Source: Arthrobacter_B citreus (GTDB lineage: Bacteria > Actinomycetota > Actinomycetes > Actinomycetales > Micrococcaceae). Taken from it: a DNA stretch of 64,000 nt. The stretch lies in assembly GCF_042429235.1 (NCBI RefSeq), contig NZ_JBHMBA010000002.1; one strand, written 5' to 3'. The notes below the pieces were generated by a model. The model was not told where the DNA came from, made no database searches, and was given only the letters and a program-made list of their open reading frames with translations. Each line of letters opens with the position of its first letter. Position 1 is the stretch's first letter. Shown one piece after another: positions 15,646 to 24,685 of this stretch. Position numbers and translations under genes: made by a program.

Positions 15646-17163
15646 ATGAAAACGGACGTGACCACACTGCTGATTCCCACCACGGATGGCCTGGTCCGCG
15701 GCATCGTGGCGAACGGGGTCCGCACCTGGCGCGGCATTCCATACGCCGCTCCTCCGGTCGGCGAGTTGCGGCTCCGGGCGCCGCGACGCCCGCAGCCGTG
15801 GAACGGGGTGCTGGACGGCTCCAGCTTCGGAGCAGCACCTCCGCAGTCCCGCAACCCGTCCCTTACCGGATCCCGCCGTCGTGCCCCCATGGATGAAGAC
15901 TGCCTGACACTGAACGTCTCGGCACCGCTGGAACCGTCATCCGAACGGCTGCCGGTGCTTGTGTACTTTTACGGCGGGGCCTTCAGTTCCGGGTCCTCCA
16001 CGGTGAAGACGTACCGCGGCTCCTTTCTCGTGCAGACCGGTGAGGCTGTTTACGTTTCTCTGAACTACCGGATCGGCGCCCTCGGATTCACTGACTTCAG
16101 CTCCATCTCAACGGCAGAGCGCACCTTCGACTCCAACCTGGGCCTGCGGGACCAGGTTGCGGCCCTGGAGTGGGTGCGGGACAACATCGCCGCCTTTGGC
16201 GGGGACCCCGGCAACGTGACGATTTTCGGGGAATCAGCGGGCGGGATTTCCGTCACCTCGCTGATGTGCATTCCCGCCGCGAGGGAGCTTTTCCACCGGG
16301 CCTATGCCCAGAGCGCCGCTCCTTCCAGCGCCTATTCCCAGGATCTCCATGCAGCCTGGGCCCGGGACTTGCTGCACATCCTGAACATTCCCCTTTCGGA
16401 TGCGGCAGAGGCCCTGTCCACTCTGCCGGCTGACGAACTGGTCCGCGCCACCAACAAACTGACATCCAAGATTGGACCGGCTGAGAAACCGGGTTCCCTG
16501 AGCGTTTCACCCGTCGTCGACGGCGATTTCCTGCCTGAGCATCCCATCGACATGTTCCGGCAGGGAAGGGCTGCGCCGGTTCCGCTGGTGCTGGGCACGA
16601 TGGCCCGCGAAGGTGCACTGTTCGCGAAAATCGTGGATATCCTGCCCTCCACGCCGGACCGGATCGAGAAAATGTTTGCCGGCACCGATCCCGAGGCCCA
16701 GGACCGGGTGCTTGCCGCCTACCCCGGATACCCGTCCAAGGAGAGGTCGGTGGAAATCAGCGGGGACCTCGTTTTCTGGTATCCCTCCACCATGGTGGCC
16801 GAGTACCACTCGCTGGTGGCGCCCACCTGGTCCTACCGTTATGACTTCGCCACGCCCCTGATGAATCTGCTGGGGTTCGGCGCAACGCACGCCATGGACG
16901 TTCCGGTGATGTTCGGGGAAACCCGGGAGCCAATCACCCGGGCCCTGTCCCTGCTCGGCGGGGCGGGCGCGATGAAGGAGCTGTCGGCCCGGTTTCAAGG
17001 AACCCTGCTGAACCTGGCCAGAACCGGCAGTCCCGGGGACGACTGGCCGCAGTACGAGCCGGAGCAGCGCAGAACCCGGATCTTTGACCGGGAGGACCGG
17101 ATTGAATCCGACCCCTTCCCGGAACGGCGCCAGGCCTGGGCCGGCTACCGCGGTTACCTCTAA
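15646..17163 (+). CDS. type B carboxylesterase/lipase family protein
   Basis: A 505-residue alpha/beta-hydrolase of the carboxylesterase B family. It has the N-terminal RGIPYAAPPVGELR signature (about 29-42), EDCLTLNV (about 85-92), the oxyanion-hole YGGAFSSG near 108-115 and the nucleophile elbow GESAGG near 196-201. No signal peptide is seen, so it is probably cytosolic. The ATG lacks a clear ribosome-binding site. Substrate unknown; carboxylic esters in general are likely. Confidence 0.88.
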   Translation: MKTDVTTLLIPTTDGLVRGIVANGVRTWRGIPYAAPPVGELRLRAPRRPQPWNGVLDGSSFGAAPPQSRNPSLTGSRRRAPMDEDCLTLNVSAPLEPSSERLPVLVYFYGGAFSSGSSTVKTYRGSFLVQTGEAVYVSLNYRIGALGFTDFSSISTAERTFDSNLGLRDQVAALEWVRDNIAAFGGDPGNVTIFGESAGGISVTSLMCIPAARELFHRAYAQSAAPSSAYSQDLHAAWARDLLHILNIPLSDAAEALSTLPADELVRATNKLTSKIGPAEKPGSLSVSPVVDGDFLPEHPIDMFRQGRAAPVPLVLGTMAREGALFAKIVDILPSTPDRIEKMFAGTDPEAQDRVLAAYPGYPSKERSVEISGDLVFWYPSTMVAEYHSLVAPTWSYRYDFATPLMNLLGFGATHAMDVPVMFGETREPITRALSLLGGAGAMKELSARFQGTLLNLARTGSPGDDWPQYEPEQRRTRIFDREDRIESDPFPERRQAWAGYRGYL

Positions 17164-17268
17164 CGCCGGCGCTTCCGTGATGGAGTCCACAGGCGGGTCG
17201 TGAGAGGGTTAACCCAGCTTGTACCGCTTGAACCCCTACCGCACCGCGCAAAAGGAGAGTTGGCCAGC

Positions 17269-18669
17269 ATGAGTGAACATTTCGACGTCGTAGTCCTGGG
17301 AGCCGGCCCGGGAGGCTACGTGGCAGCCATCCGTGCAGCGCAGCTGGGGCTGCGCGTGGCGGTGGTGGAGGAAAAGTACTGGGGCGGAGTGTGCCTGAAT
17401 GTTGGCTGCATTCCCTCCAAGGCACTGCTGCGCAACGCCGAGCTGGCACAGATTTTCACCAACCAGGCGAAAACCTTCGGGATGAGCGGAGATGTCAGTT
17501 TCGACTTCGGTGCTGCCTTTGACCGCAGCCGGCAGGTGGCCGATGGCCGGGTTAAAGGCGTGCACTTCCTCATGAAGAAGAACAAGATCACCGAGTACGA
17601 CGGACACGGGGTGTTCACCGATGACCACACCCTGGAGGTCAGCCTCTCGAAGGGCGGCACCGAGACCGTCACCTTCGACAACGCCATCCTTGCCACCGGA
17701 ACCTACGTCCGCCTGCTGCCCGGGGTGGAACTCTCCGACAACGTGGTGACCTACGAAGCGCAGATCATGGACCGGGACCTGCCCAAGAAGCTGGTGATTG
17801 TGGGCGCCGGTGCAATTGGCATGGAGTTCGCATATGTGCACCGCAGCTACGGGGTGGACGTGACGATCATCGAGTTCCTGGACCGTGCGCTTCCTAATGA
17901 GGACGCGGATGTGTCGAAGGAAATCACCAAGCAGTACAAGAAAATGGGCGTGCCCATCCTGACGTCCACCAAGGTGGAAACGGTTACCGATAACGGTTCC
18001 TCGGTAACCGTCACCTACACGGACAAAAACGGCAAGGAAGGCTCCATAGAAGCTGACCGGGTCATGATGTCCATCGGTTTTGCTCCGCGGACCGAAGGCT
18101 ACGGGCTGGAGAAGACGGGAGTTCAGCTCACCGACCGCGGTGCGGTCGGGATCGACGAGTTCATGCGCACCAACGTTCCGCACATCTACGCCATTGGTGA
18201 CGTGACCGCGAAGCTGCAGCTCGCCCATGTGGCTGAAGCGATGGGAGTCGTGGCGGCGGAGACCATTGGAAAAGCTGAAACCATGCCCTTGGGTGATTAC
18301 CGGATGATGCCGCGCGCCACCTTCTGCCAGCCCCAGATTGCGAGCTTCGGCCTTACCGAGCAGCAGGCCCGCGACGAAGGCTATGACGTGGTGGTCAGCA
18401 CGTTCCCCTTCACCGCCAACGGCAAGGCACACGGTTTGGGCGAGCCCGTCGGATTCGTAAAACTCGTGGCGGACAAAGAACACCTGGAGCTTCTGGGCGG
18501 GCACATGATCGGCCCCGACGTGTCCGAGTTGCTTCCGGAGCTGACGCTGGCCCAAAAGTGGGACCTGACGGCTTACGAACTGGCACGCAACGTGCACACG
18601 CACCCCACGCTCAGCGAGGCGCTCCAGGAAGCGTTCCACGGACTCACCGGGCACATGATCAACTTCTAA
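17269..18669 (+). CDS. lpdA: dihydrolipoyl dehydrogenase
   Basis: This 466-residue FAD-dependent disulfide oxidoreductase is the E3 subunit of 2-oxoacid dehydrogenase complexes, reoxidising dihydrolipoamide with NAD+. FAD-binding GAGPGGY is at about 11-17, the redox-active disulfide in GVCLNVGCIPSK (Cys about 41 and 46), the NAD-binding GAGAIGME near 181-188 and the C-terminal His-Glu pair in HTHPTLSEAL. The start at 17269 follows aaaggagag at good spacing, and the dinucleotide fold begins immediately. A strong terminator follows. Confidence 0.95.
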   Translation: MSEHFDVVVLGAGPGGYVAAIRAAQLGLRVAVVEEKYWGGVCLNVGCIPSKALLRNAELAQIFTNQAKTFGMSGDVSFDFGAAFDRSRQVADGRVKGVHFLMKKNKITEYDGHGVFTDDHTLEVSLSKGGTETVTFDNAILATGTYVRLLPGVELSDNVVTYEAQIMDRDLPKKLVIVGAGAIGMEFAYVHRSYGVDVTIIEFLDRALPNEDADVSKEITKQYKKMGVPILTSTKVETVTDNGSSVTVTYTDKNGKEGSIEADRVMMSIGFAPRTEGYGLEKTGVQLTDRGAVGIDEFMRTNVPHIYAIGDVTAKLQLAHVAEAMGVVAAETIGKAETMPLGDYRMMPRATFCQPQIASFGLTEQQARDEGYDVVVSTFPFTANGKAHGLGEPVGFVKLVADKEHLELLGGHMIGPDVSELLPELTLAQKWDLTAYELARNVHTHPTLSEALQEAFHGLTGHMINF

Positions 18670-18690
18670 GGCACAGAGTTTCGGCATTGC

Positions 18691-18723
18691 GCGGGCACCG
18701 CCGGGCCGTCCGGCGGTGCCCGC
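18691..18723 (+). terminator. terminator after lpdA
   Basis: Arms gcgggcaccgccgg (18691-18704) and ccggcggtgcccgc (18710-18723) form a perfect 14-bp stem with a 5-nt loop, 21 bp beyond the lpdA stop. No U-tract. Confidence 0.8.
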
Positions 18724-18806
18724 CATGCTGAGTGCCCCCGAATCTTGACACTCACGGTGCTGGAGCGAACCCTGAAAACAGGGGTGGTTCAGGGTAGGGC
18801 TGTGCC

Positions 18807-20645
18807 GTGAGAACAAGCAGAATCGTCATGCTGGTCATTGGAAGCCTGCTGATCCTCATCGGGTTGGGACTGGCGGCTGGCGCAGCCGTGGCGGGAGTGC
18901 TGAACGCGCGGCAGGGCGATGACCAATTCTTGTCCCTGCCGGAGGGCGTTTACGGGGTGGACACGTACGCCATCACGACGCCGGAAATCGAAGTCGGCCC
19001 GGGAGTGCAGGCCGGGGACGCGGTCGGAACACTGCAGATCCAGGGCCGCCCGACCGACGACAGGGAACTGTTCATCGGCATCGGTCCCGAAGCGGCGGTG
19101 GAGCGGTACCTCCTGGATGTGCAGCACAGCGAGCTGCAGGAGGTCTCTTTCGACCCATTCCGCGCCTACTACGAGGAACGGCAGGGCGGCGCTCCCGACG
19201 GGCTTCCCTCCGATCAGGACTTCTGGGCTTCCAGCACCAGCGGCAGCGGTGAACAGTCCCTGGAATGGAGCCCGGAGGACGGCGACTGGACCGTCGTGGT
19301 GATGAACGCGGACGGCAGCAGGCCGGTGTCGGCCGAGCTGCAGATCGGTGCCCGCACGGATTTGCTGGGACCGCTGACGTGGATACTGCTGATCAGCAGC
19401 ATCGTGCTGCTTGTAGCCGGCATCGGGCTTGCGGTAGCCGGCGCCGCGGGTCTGCGGCGGCGTTCGGTGGGGCCGGGAGGTCCCTACGGGAGTTACTCCT
19501 CAGCCGGACTGCCGGGGCAGCCGGGAGGTCCGGCGGACGCCGGACCGGGTCCTGCCGGCTCCGGGGCGGGTGCGGGTCCTGCTGCCAGCCCGGGTGTGGG
19601 GCCGCAGTCCGCTTCCGGGCAGCCGGCCGGAACACCGCAGACGTACGGACAGATGCAGGACAGGTACGGCCGGGAACAGCGGTCGACGGCGGAGGGCGCC
19701 GGTTTCGGTGGCCGGTCCGGTGCCGCCGGGGCCGGAGCCGCCGCCGGGGCTGCGGCCGGAGCGGCCGGGGCATCAGGTGCGCGGGTGCCCGGATCCGCAA
19801 CGACGAGTGCATCCGGGGCAACCGCCGTCGGGGTCAAGGACCCGGGACTGATGGGACCACGCTATCCCGCCCGGCTCTATGGCGAGCTGGATCCGGACGT
19901 GTCGCGCTGGATGTGGCTGGTGAAGTGGTTTCTCGCCATTCCGCACTACATCGTGCTTTTTTTCCTGTGGATTGCCTTCTTTGTCTCCACAGTGATTGCC
20001 GGGATTGTCATCCTGTTCACCGGGCGATATCCGCGCGGCATCTTTGACTTCAACGTCGGAGTGGTGCGGTGGAGCTGGCGGGTGACGTTCTACGCCACCC
20101 GAGTGTTGGGGACCGACCGCTACCCGCCGTTCACGCTGGAACGGACCGACTATCCCGCGGATTTCAGCGTCGACTATCCGCGGCAGCTCTCACGCTGGCT
20201 GGTGCTCGTGAAATGGTGGCTGCTGATAATTCCGCAGGCGCTGGTGGTCAGTGCGATCACTGAAGCAACGCTTGTTGTCAACCGGTTCTGGGGCGTCGGC
20301 GGCCCGGGAGAAATGGAGAACGAAGGCTGGACCCGGTGGGGCCCAGGCATGTGGCAGGACTGGGATGAAGGTTGGACCGACGGCGTGTACACCACAGTGA
20401 GCCGGCAGGGTCTGTCCCTGCTGGGGCTGCTGGTCCTCATTGCGGCCGCCATACTGCTGTTTACCGGACGCTACCCGCGCCAGTTGTTCAACCTGCTCAT
20501 GGGACTGAACCGCTGGACGTACCGTGTCCTTGCCTATGGGGCCCTGATGCGCGACGAATACCCGCCATTCCGGCTCGATCAGGGTCCGGCGGACCGCAGG
20601 GATGAGGATGCGGGCCTCGGGCGGCCCGGTCCAGACAGAGGTTAG
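18807..20645 (+). CDS. DUF4389 domain-containing membrane protein
   Basis: A 612-residue membrane protein. An N-terminal hydrophobic segment (about 7-30) is followed by a ~150-residue extracytoplasmic region, a second segment near 190-215, a long Gly/Ala/Pro-rich linker (about 225-340) and a C-terminal part with two DUF4389-like repeats. Both repeats carry FTGRYPR and W-rich motifs (about 350-460 and 465-590), each with two membrane segments. Function unknown. The GTG start is chosen for the immediate signal-like segment; TAGGGC lies 6 nt upstream. The stop codon is inside the first unit of a 17-bp array. Confidence 0.82.
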   Translation: MRTSRIVMLVIGSLLILIGLGLAAGAAVAGVLNARQGDDQFLSLPEGVYGVDTYAITTPEIEVGPGVQAGDAVGTLQIQGRPTDDRELFIGIGPEAAVERYLLDVQHSELQEVSFDPFRAYYEERQGGAPDGLPSDQDFWASSTSGSGEQSLEWSPEDGDWTVVVMNADGSRPVSAELQIGARTDLLGPLTWILLISSIVLLVAGIGLAVAGAAGLRRRSVGPGGPYGSYSSAGLPGQPGGPADAGPGPAGSGAGAGPAASPGVGPQSASGQPAGTPQTYGQMQDRYGREQRSTAEGAGFGGRSGAAGAGAAAGAAAGAAGASGARVPGSATTSASGATAVGVKDPGLMGPRYPARLYGELDPDVSRWMWLVKWFLAIPHYIVLFFLWIAFFVSTVIAGIVILFTGRYPRGIFDFNVGVVRWSWRVTFYATRVLGTDRYPPFTLERTDYPADFSVDYPRQLSRWLVLVKWWLLIIPQALVVSAITEATLVVNRFWGVGGPGEMENEGWTRWGPGMWQDWDEGWTDGVYTTVSRQGLSLLGLLVLIAAAILLFTGRYPRQLFNLLMGLNRWTYRVLAYGALMRDEYPPFRLDQGPADRRDEDAGLGRPGPDRG

Positions 20646-20727
20646 ACGGAAGAAGACGCTAGACAGGAAAAGACTCTAGACAGGAAAAGACTCTAGACAG
20701 GAAAAGACGCTAGGCGGGAACAGACAC
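20643..20727. repeat. 17-bp tandem repeat, five copies, starting at a stop codon
   Basis: Five 17-bp units (tagacaggaaaagactc) begin at 20643, 20660, 20677, 20694 and 20711. The TAG of unit 1 is the stop of the DUF4389 gene. The 17-bp period puts the TAG copies in all three reading frames. The array fills the gap between convergent genes. Confidence 0.95.
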
Positions 20728-20733
20728 TGGTGA

Positions 20734-20793
20734 GTCAAAGGGAAGCTTGGGCAGCGGCCGGGTGGTCAAAGGAAGCCTGGGCGCCGGCCGGTG
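20734..20793. repeat. direct repeat at the 3' end of the VOC gene
   Basis: Two similar copies, 20734-20764 (31 bp) and 20765-20793 (29 bp), both begin gtcaaagg and end ggccggtg or ggccgggtg. On the minus strand they encode the C-terminal AQASFDHPA and AQASL. The 2-bp length difference converts the Phe-Asp reading of one copy into the stop codon of the other. Confidence 0.75.
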
Positions 20794-21163
20794 CGGAACT
20801 GGACGTTGAGGCAAGGATGCAAAATTCATTGCCCTCCGGATCCGCCAGCACCACCCACGAAACTCCAGGGCCCTGGCCCTGGCCGACGTCGGCCCGTACA
20901 GCGCCCAGCGCCAGCAGGCGCTCAACTTCCTCCTCCTGAGTGCAGCCCACCGCATGCAGATCCAGATGCAGCCGGTTCTTCACGGCTTTGGCCTCGGGCA
21001 CCGGCAGGATGTAGATCTGCGGGCCGTCGCCGCTGGAGGACGCCAGACTGATGAAGGAGTCTTCCTCCTCCGTGATCCGGTAATCCAGAACCTGGGTCCA
21101 AAACTGCGCCATCCGGTGGGTGTCCACGGCGTCAAGGGTGATGGAAGACAAGGCGCTGGTCAT
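20735..21163 (-). CDS. VOC family protein (glyoxalase-like domain)
   Basis: A 142-residue vicinal-oxygen-chelate protein with two beta-alpha-beta-beta-beta modules. DTHRMAQFWTQVLDYRI (about 14-30) and NRLHLDLHA (about 63-71, with candidate metal-ligand His) are visible, ending VSWVVLADPEGNEFCIL. It is probably a small-molecule dioxygenase, lyase or binding protein of unknown substrate. The start at 21163 follows caggagc at good distance. The frame is open further upstream, but the VOC domain begins here. The C-terminal tail arises from a direct repeat. Confidence 0.83.
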   Translation of the reverse strand: MTSALSSITLDAVDTHRMAQFWTQVLDYRITEEEDSFISLASSSGDGPQIYILPVPEAKAVKNRLHLDLHAVGCTQEEEVERLLALGAVRADVGQGQGPGVSWVVLADPEGNEFCILASTSSSAPAGAQASFDHPAAAQASL

Positions 21164-21314
21164 AACGGGGGCTCCTGAGCCGGGTTGGCGAAAGTTCGCC
21201 AAAACTAGCACCGGGCCGGGGTCAGGGTAAAGATGCGGCACGCCGCGGATGTGGAAGGCGGAACATGATGTGCCTGCGGGATGGCAGACTGCTTGCACCA
21301 AGGGGGAGGGAACG

Positions 21315-22811
21315 ATGGGTGAGGCAGGGGGAAAACGGCCGGCCCGGGTCCGGCTGCGGCAGAATCCGGCGTTCGTACGGTTCTGGCTGGCTTCAACCGT
21401 GTCCGATTTCGGCACGTACATCACCACTCTGGCGGTATCTGTCCTGATTTTGGTGACTATGGACGGCACGGCCCTGGACCAAGGCCTGGTCAATGCCGCG
21501 CGGTGGGCGCCATACCTGCTCTTTGGCCTTGCGGCAGGGATTTGGGTGGACCGGTTTCCCCGCCGCACCGTCCTGGTTGCCGGAGACCTGGGAAGAGGGC
21601 TGATCCTCGCCGCGGTCTGCGCAGCCGCAGCCGCGGGATTCCTGACGGCGCCGTGGCTGATGATCCTCATGTTTGCCTTTGGCACGCTTGCCCTGACCAG
21701 CGACGCCGCCTATCAGAGCCTCCTTCCCCGGCTGGTTCCACGGCCGCTTCTGACGCAGGCGAATGCGAGGCTCCAGCAAAGTGACACGGTGGCCCAAACC
21801 ACCGGAAGCGCTGCAGCGGGAGGATTGGTGGCTCTGGTCAGTGCGCCCTTTGCGCTTCTGGTGGACGCCGCGTCGTATCTGTTGTCCGCGGTGATACTGC
21901 TGGCTCTCAAACCGGAGGCCAGGCAGGAGCCGGAGGCCAGGCAGGAGCCGGACGCCGGGCAGGAACAGGACGCCGGGCAGAGGAACGGTCCGGACCCTGC
22001 GAAGGACCGCTTCCTTTTTCGGGCTGCCGAGGGCCTGCGCTGGGTTTACGGCCACCCGTACCTGGCACCGATGGCCCTGAGCACCCACATTTGGTTCATC
22101 GGCTCCGCGGTGTTGGGGGCCGTCCTGCCGGCGGTGATTCTGAAGGACCTTGGAATGGGACCGGCGGGCCTGGGGCTCGTCCTGGGATGCGCCGGTGTGG
22201 GAGCGGTCATTGGCACCACGTTCTCCGCCAGGCTGGGGTCGCGGTGGGGAACGGGCCGGACGATCATTGCCGCACGGGTCATTCAACCGGCGGCGATTGC
22301 CCTGGTGGCCCTGGCGCCGCTTGCCGCCGGAGGGCACGGACCGGGCGGATCCCTCCCGGAGTGGCGGCCCGAGCTGTGGTGGGCCCTGGCCCTGGCGGGC
22401 GGCGGGCAGCTGCTGTTCGGTGCGGCGATGGGGCTCGAAGGCCCGCTGGAAATGGGCTACCGGCAGGCCGTGACGCCGGACCGGCTGTTGGCTCGAATGA
22501 GCGCCACCATGCGGTCCGCGAACCGGGGGATGATTGTCCTTGGAGCACCGTTGGGCGGACTGATTGCCGCTGCCGCCGGGGCTGGTACCGCATTGTGGGC
22601 CTCCTGCGGCCTGCTGCTGCTGGCCGCCGTCGTGCTGGTGTTCTCCCGGTTCCGGTACGCCGGGGAAGACCAGTACCTGACGGGCGAACCGTCCGGACAG
22701 GCAGGACCGGCAGGCAGGCAGGACCGTCAGGACAGGCAGGACCGGCAGGGTAGTGGCTGCTCAAGGAGCCGGCAACGCCGTCGGTGGCGCGGGTGTTTTC
22801 CCTCACCGTAA
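21315..22811 (+). CDS. MFS transporter (EntS-like exporter)
   Basis: A 498-residue major facilitator with 12 predicted membrane segments. NPAFVRFWLASTVSDFGTYI at the start of TM1 and the DRFPRR motif in the TM2-TM3 loop (about 79-84) fit the MFS_3/EntS-like exporter group. The ATG at 21315 follows gggaggg at ideal spacing; an upstream in-frame ATG has no such site. Two low-complexity insertions are present: the central loop (residues 201-222, an 18-bp repeat encoding EARQEP/DAGQEQ) and the Arg/Gln/Asp-rich C-terminal tail. Substrate unknown. Confidence 0.85.
   Translation: MGEAGGKRPARVRLRQNPAFVRFWLASTVSDFGTYITTLAVSVLILVTMDGTALDQGLVNAARWAPYLLFGLAAGIWVDRFPRRTVLVAGDLGRGLILAAVCAAAAAGFLTAPWLMILMFAFGTLALTSDAAYQSLLPRLVPRPLLTQANARLQQSDTVAQTTGSAAAGGLVALVSAPFALLVDAASYLLSAVILLALKPEARQEPEARQEPDAGQEQDAGQRNGPDPAKDRFLFRAAEGLRWVYGHPYLAPMALSTHIWFIGSAVLGAVLPAVILKDLGMGPAGLGLVLGCAGVGAVIGTTFSARLGSRWGTGRTIIAARVIQPAAIALVALAPLAAGGHGPGGSLPEWRPELWWALALAGGGQLLFGAAMGLEGPLEMGYRQAVTPDRLLARMSATMRSANRGMIVLGAPLGGLIAAAAGAGTALWASCGLLLLAAVVLVFSRFRYAGEDQYLTGEPSGQAGPAGRQDRQDRQDRQGSGCSRSRQRRRWRGCFPSP
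21915..21980. repeat. 18-bp in-frame repeat in the MFS central loop
   Basis: Three full 18-bp units and one partial unit encode EARQEP, EARQEP, DAGQEQ, DAGQ in the cytoplasmic loop between TM6 and TM7. Confidence 0.85.
22695..22749. repeat. direct repeats in the MFS C-terminal tail
   Basis: The 20-bp word ggacaggcaggaccggcagg occurs exactly at 22695 and 22730, with related caggaccgt words between. It encodes a Gln-Asp-Arg-rich tail. Confidence 0.8.
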
Positions 22812-22923
22812 AAGCGGGGGAAAGGCACTGCCGCACGGCGACAGACGACCAAAGGGGGTGTCCGGTGTGACCGCGGTCCGTCTGCTCGGTCACAGCCGGC
22901 CACTTCTTCATGCCGCCGCTGGA

Positions 22924-22929
22924 TAGTCT
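22924..22929 (+). promoter_or_regulatory. -10 element for leaderless thioesterase mRNA
   Basis: TAGTCT ends 6 nt before the ATG at 22936, and no Shine-Dalgarno is present. This is the TAGNNT pattern seen at other starts in the window. Confidence 0.5.
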
Positions 22930-22935
22930 AGAAAT

Positions 22936-23370
22936 ATGGACCTCGAGAACATTAATTTTCATACCCGGAAGTGGGTCCGTCCCGAAGATCTCAACGCCAA
23001 CGGCACACTGTTTGGCGGCAGTCTTCTGCGATGGATCGACGAAGAAGCAACCATCTACGCCATCCTCCAGCTTGGTAACGGCCGCGTAGTCACCAAATTC
23101 ATGTCGGAGATCAACTTCGTCAGCTCCGCCCAGCAGGGCGACATGATCGAAATGGGCCTCCGCGCGACTAAGTTTGGCCGCACCTCCCTGACCATGCGTG
23201 CCGAAGTGCGCAACATGATCACCCGCCGCAGCATCCTGACGATTGACCGGATTGTCTTTGTGAGCCTGGACGGCCACGGGCACCCGGTGCCCCACGGCTT
23301 CACCGACATCACCTATAACCGGGACCGGCTTCCCGACCACCATATTCCTCCCGTGACGTTCGAGGCCTAG
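22936..23370 (+). CDS. acyl-CoA thioesterase (hotdog fold, YciA/BACH type)
   Basis: A 144-residue single hotdog domain with the family's catalytic-region pattern DLNANGTLFGGSLLRWIDE (about 18-36) and SEINFVSSAQQGD (about 57-69). It would hydrolyse acyl-CoA to free acid and CoA, and such proteins are usually hexameric and cytosolic. The gene stands alone between the MFS exporter and the SDR gene. The start is probably leaderless. Confidence 0.88.
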   Translation: MDLENINFHTRKWVRPEDLNANGTLFGGSLLRWIDEEATIYAILQLGNGRVVTKFMSEINFVSSAQQGDMIEMGLRATKFGRTSLTMRAEVRNMITRRSILTIDRIVFVSLDGHGHPVPHGFTDITYNRDRLPDHHIPPVTFEA

Positions 23371-23538
23371 TTTCCCCTCTCGAGAGCGTGCAGACAGCCG
23401 CAGGGAGGTCAGGGGAACCGGTGCCGTGGAATACTTCATGGCAGCAGCAACGCCCATGACTGAAGCCCGGTAATGACGGCGGTTCGGTACCGAACCAAGG
23501 AGCCGGCCGCCCGAATACCGGACTGGAACGGAGCCTGC

Positions 23539-24591
23539 ATGCCCGAATCCCCAACCCGTCTTGGAGTTGACTCGCTGATTGGCGAGTGGCTCGACCATCC
23601 CACCGGGCGCACCGTCCTTATTGACGTGCTGGCACGCCGCAGTCCGGACGCCCGGGCGCTTTACGCCATGCGGATGCTGCCGCTTTCCTCACTGGTGACA
23701 CTCAGCAATGGTGTCGTGACACCGGAACACCTCAATCTCCTGGTGCAGGCCGCCAACAAGCTCACCGATGTTCCGTCGGAGCGTCCAGCCACGGGCCATC
23801 TCTTTCCCTCGGCCCCGCCTCCTGCACCCAATGACTGGGAGGAGCCCATCATTGAGGGCCGCTTCCGCGGCAAGACCGTGGTGGTGTCAGGGGCATCATC
23901 CGGGATCGGGCGGGCCGTCGTGCTGCGCGTGGCCCGGGAAGGCGCCCACGTCCTGGCCATCGATCTCAGCACCCTGCGGATGGAAGCACTGTTGGAGAAG
24001 AACCCGGAGCTGGACATTACCGGCGTGGTGGCTGATATTTCCAACCAGGAGGACGTCAACAAAATCGCCGTCCAGGCCCGCGGCAGGGTGGACGGACTTG
24101 CAGTGGTTGCCGGAATTGCCGACGACATGGTGGCCCTTCACGAGGTGCAAGACGAGCTGTGGGAGTCCGTCTTCAGGATCAACGTTGACGGACCGTTCCG
24201 GCTGTCCCGGGCGATCATCCCGCTGATGCTTTCCCGCGGCACCGGGTCGATTGTGAATGTCTCCTCACAGGCAGGTCTCCGCGGTTCCATTGCGGGAGCC
24301 GCCTACACGGCGTCCAAGCATGCCGTGATCGGCCTGACCCGCAGCGCCGCGTTCATTTACAGTCCGCGCGGCATCCGCGTTAACGCTGTTATTCCGCGGC
24401 CCACCCGTTCCGCCCTGGAATCAAACTACGGCTCGCTCGGCGGTGCCGGCCCGCTCCCGGCGCCGGCGTTCACCTCCCCGGAGATCGAGTCGGCGCAGAT
24501 CGCCTCACCCATGGCCTACCTGCTGAGCGACGACGCCGCTAACGTCACCGGCGCCATCATGCCCGCTGACGAAGGCTGGGGTGTGGCCTGA
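23539..24591 (+). CDS. SDR family oxidoreductase with N-terminal accessory domain
   Basis: A 350-residue protein. Residues ~8-76 form an unrecognised helical domain (EWLDHPTGR, MLPLSSL, VTPEHLNLLV). Residues ~112-345 form a classical short-chain dehydrogenase: VSGASSGIGRA for NAD(P), NVSSQAG with the catalytic Ser, and YTASK with Tyr and Lys. The N-terminal domain resembles the C-terminal end of the GH3 beta-glucosidase encoded convergently next door. The ATG at 23539 follows cggag; an earlier ATG at 23473 lacks a ribosome-binding site. A role in steroid, polyol or sugar oxidation is possible but unproven. Confidence 0.83.
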   Translation: MPESPTRLGVDSLIGEWLDHPTGRTVLIDVLARRSPDARALYAMRMLPLSSLVTLSNGVVTPEHLNLLVQAANKLTDVPSERPATGHLFPSAPPPAPNDWEEPIIEGRFRGKTVVVSGASSGIGRAVVLRVAREGAHVLAIDLSTLRMEALLEKNPELDITGVVADISNQEDVNKIAVQARGRVDGLAVVAGIADDMVALHEVQDELWESVFRINVDGPFRLSRAIIPLMLSRGTGSIVNVSSQAGLRGSIAGAAYTASKHAVIGLTRSAAFIYSPRGIRVNAVIPRPTRSALESNYGSLGGAGPLPAPAFTSPEIESAQIASPMAYLLSDDAANVTGAIMPADEGWGVA

Positions 24592-24685
24592 GCGGTGGAG
24601 CTGTCCATCGATGGAGGGGGGACCGGCCCATCGGTAAGAAACAATGGACCGGTGGAGAGGCGCGGCGGCGAGCCGGATTGCCGGC

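Noticed and set aside
17236..18816. 526-codon open frame opposite lpdA
   Set aside because: Antisense shadow covering the lpdA terminator; no domain.
24604..24615. tccatcgatgga, a perfect 12-bp palindrome between the convergent SDR and GH3 genes
   Set aside because: Too short for a terminator, and there is no promoter to regulate between convergent gene ends. Probably chance.
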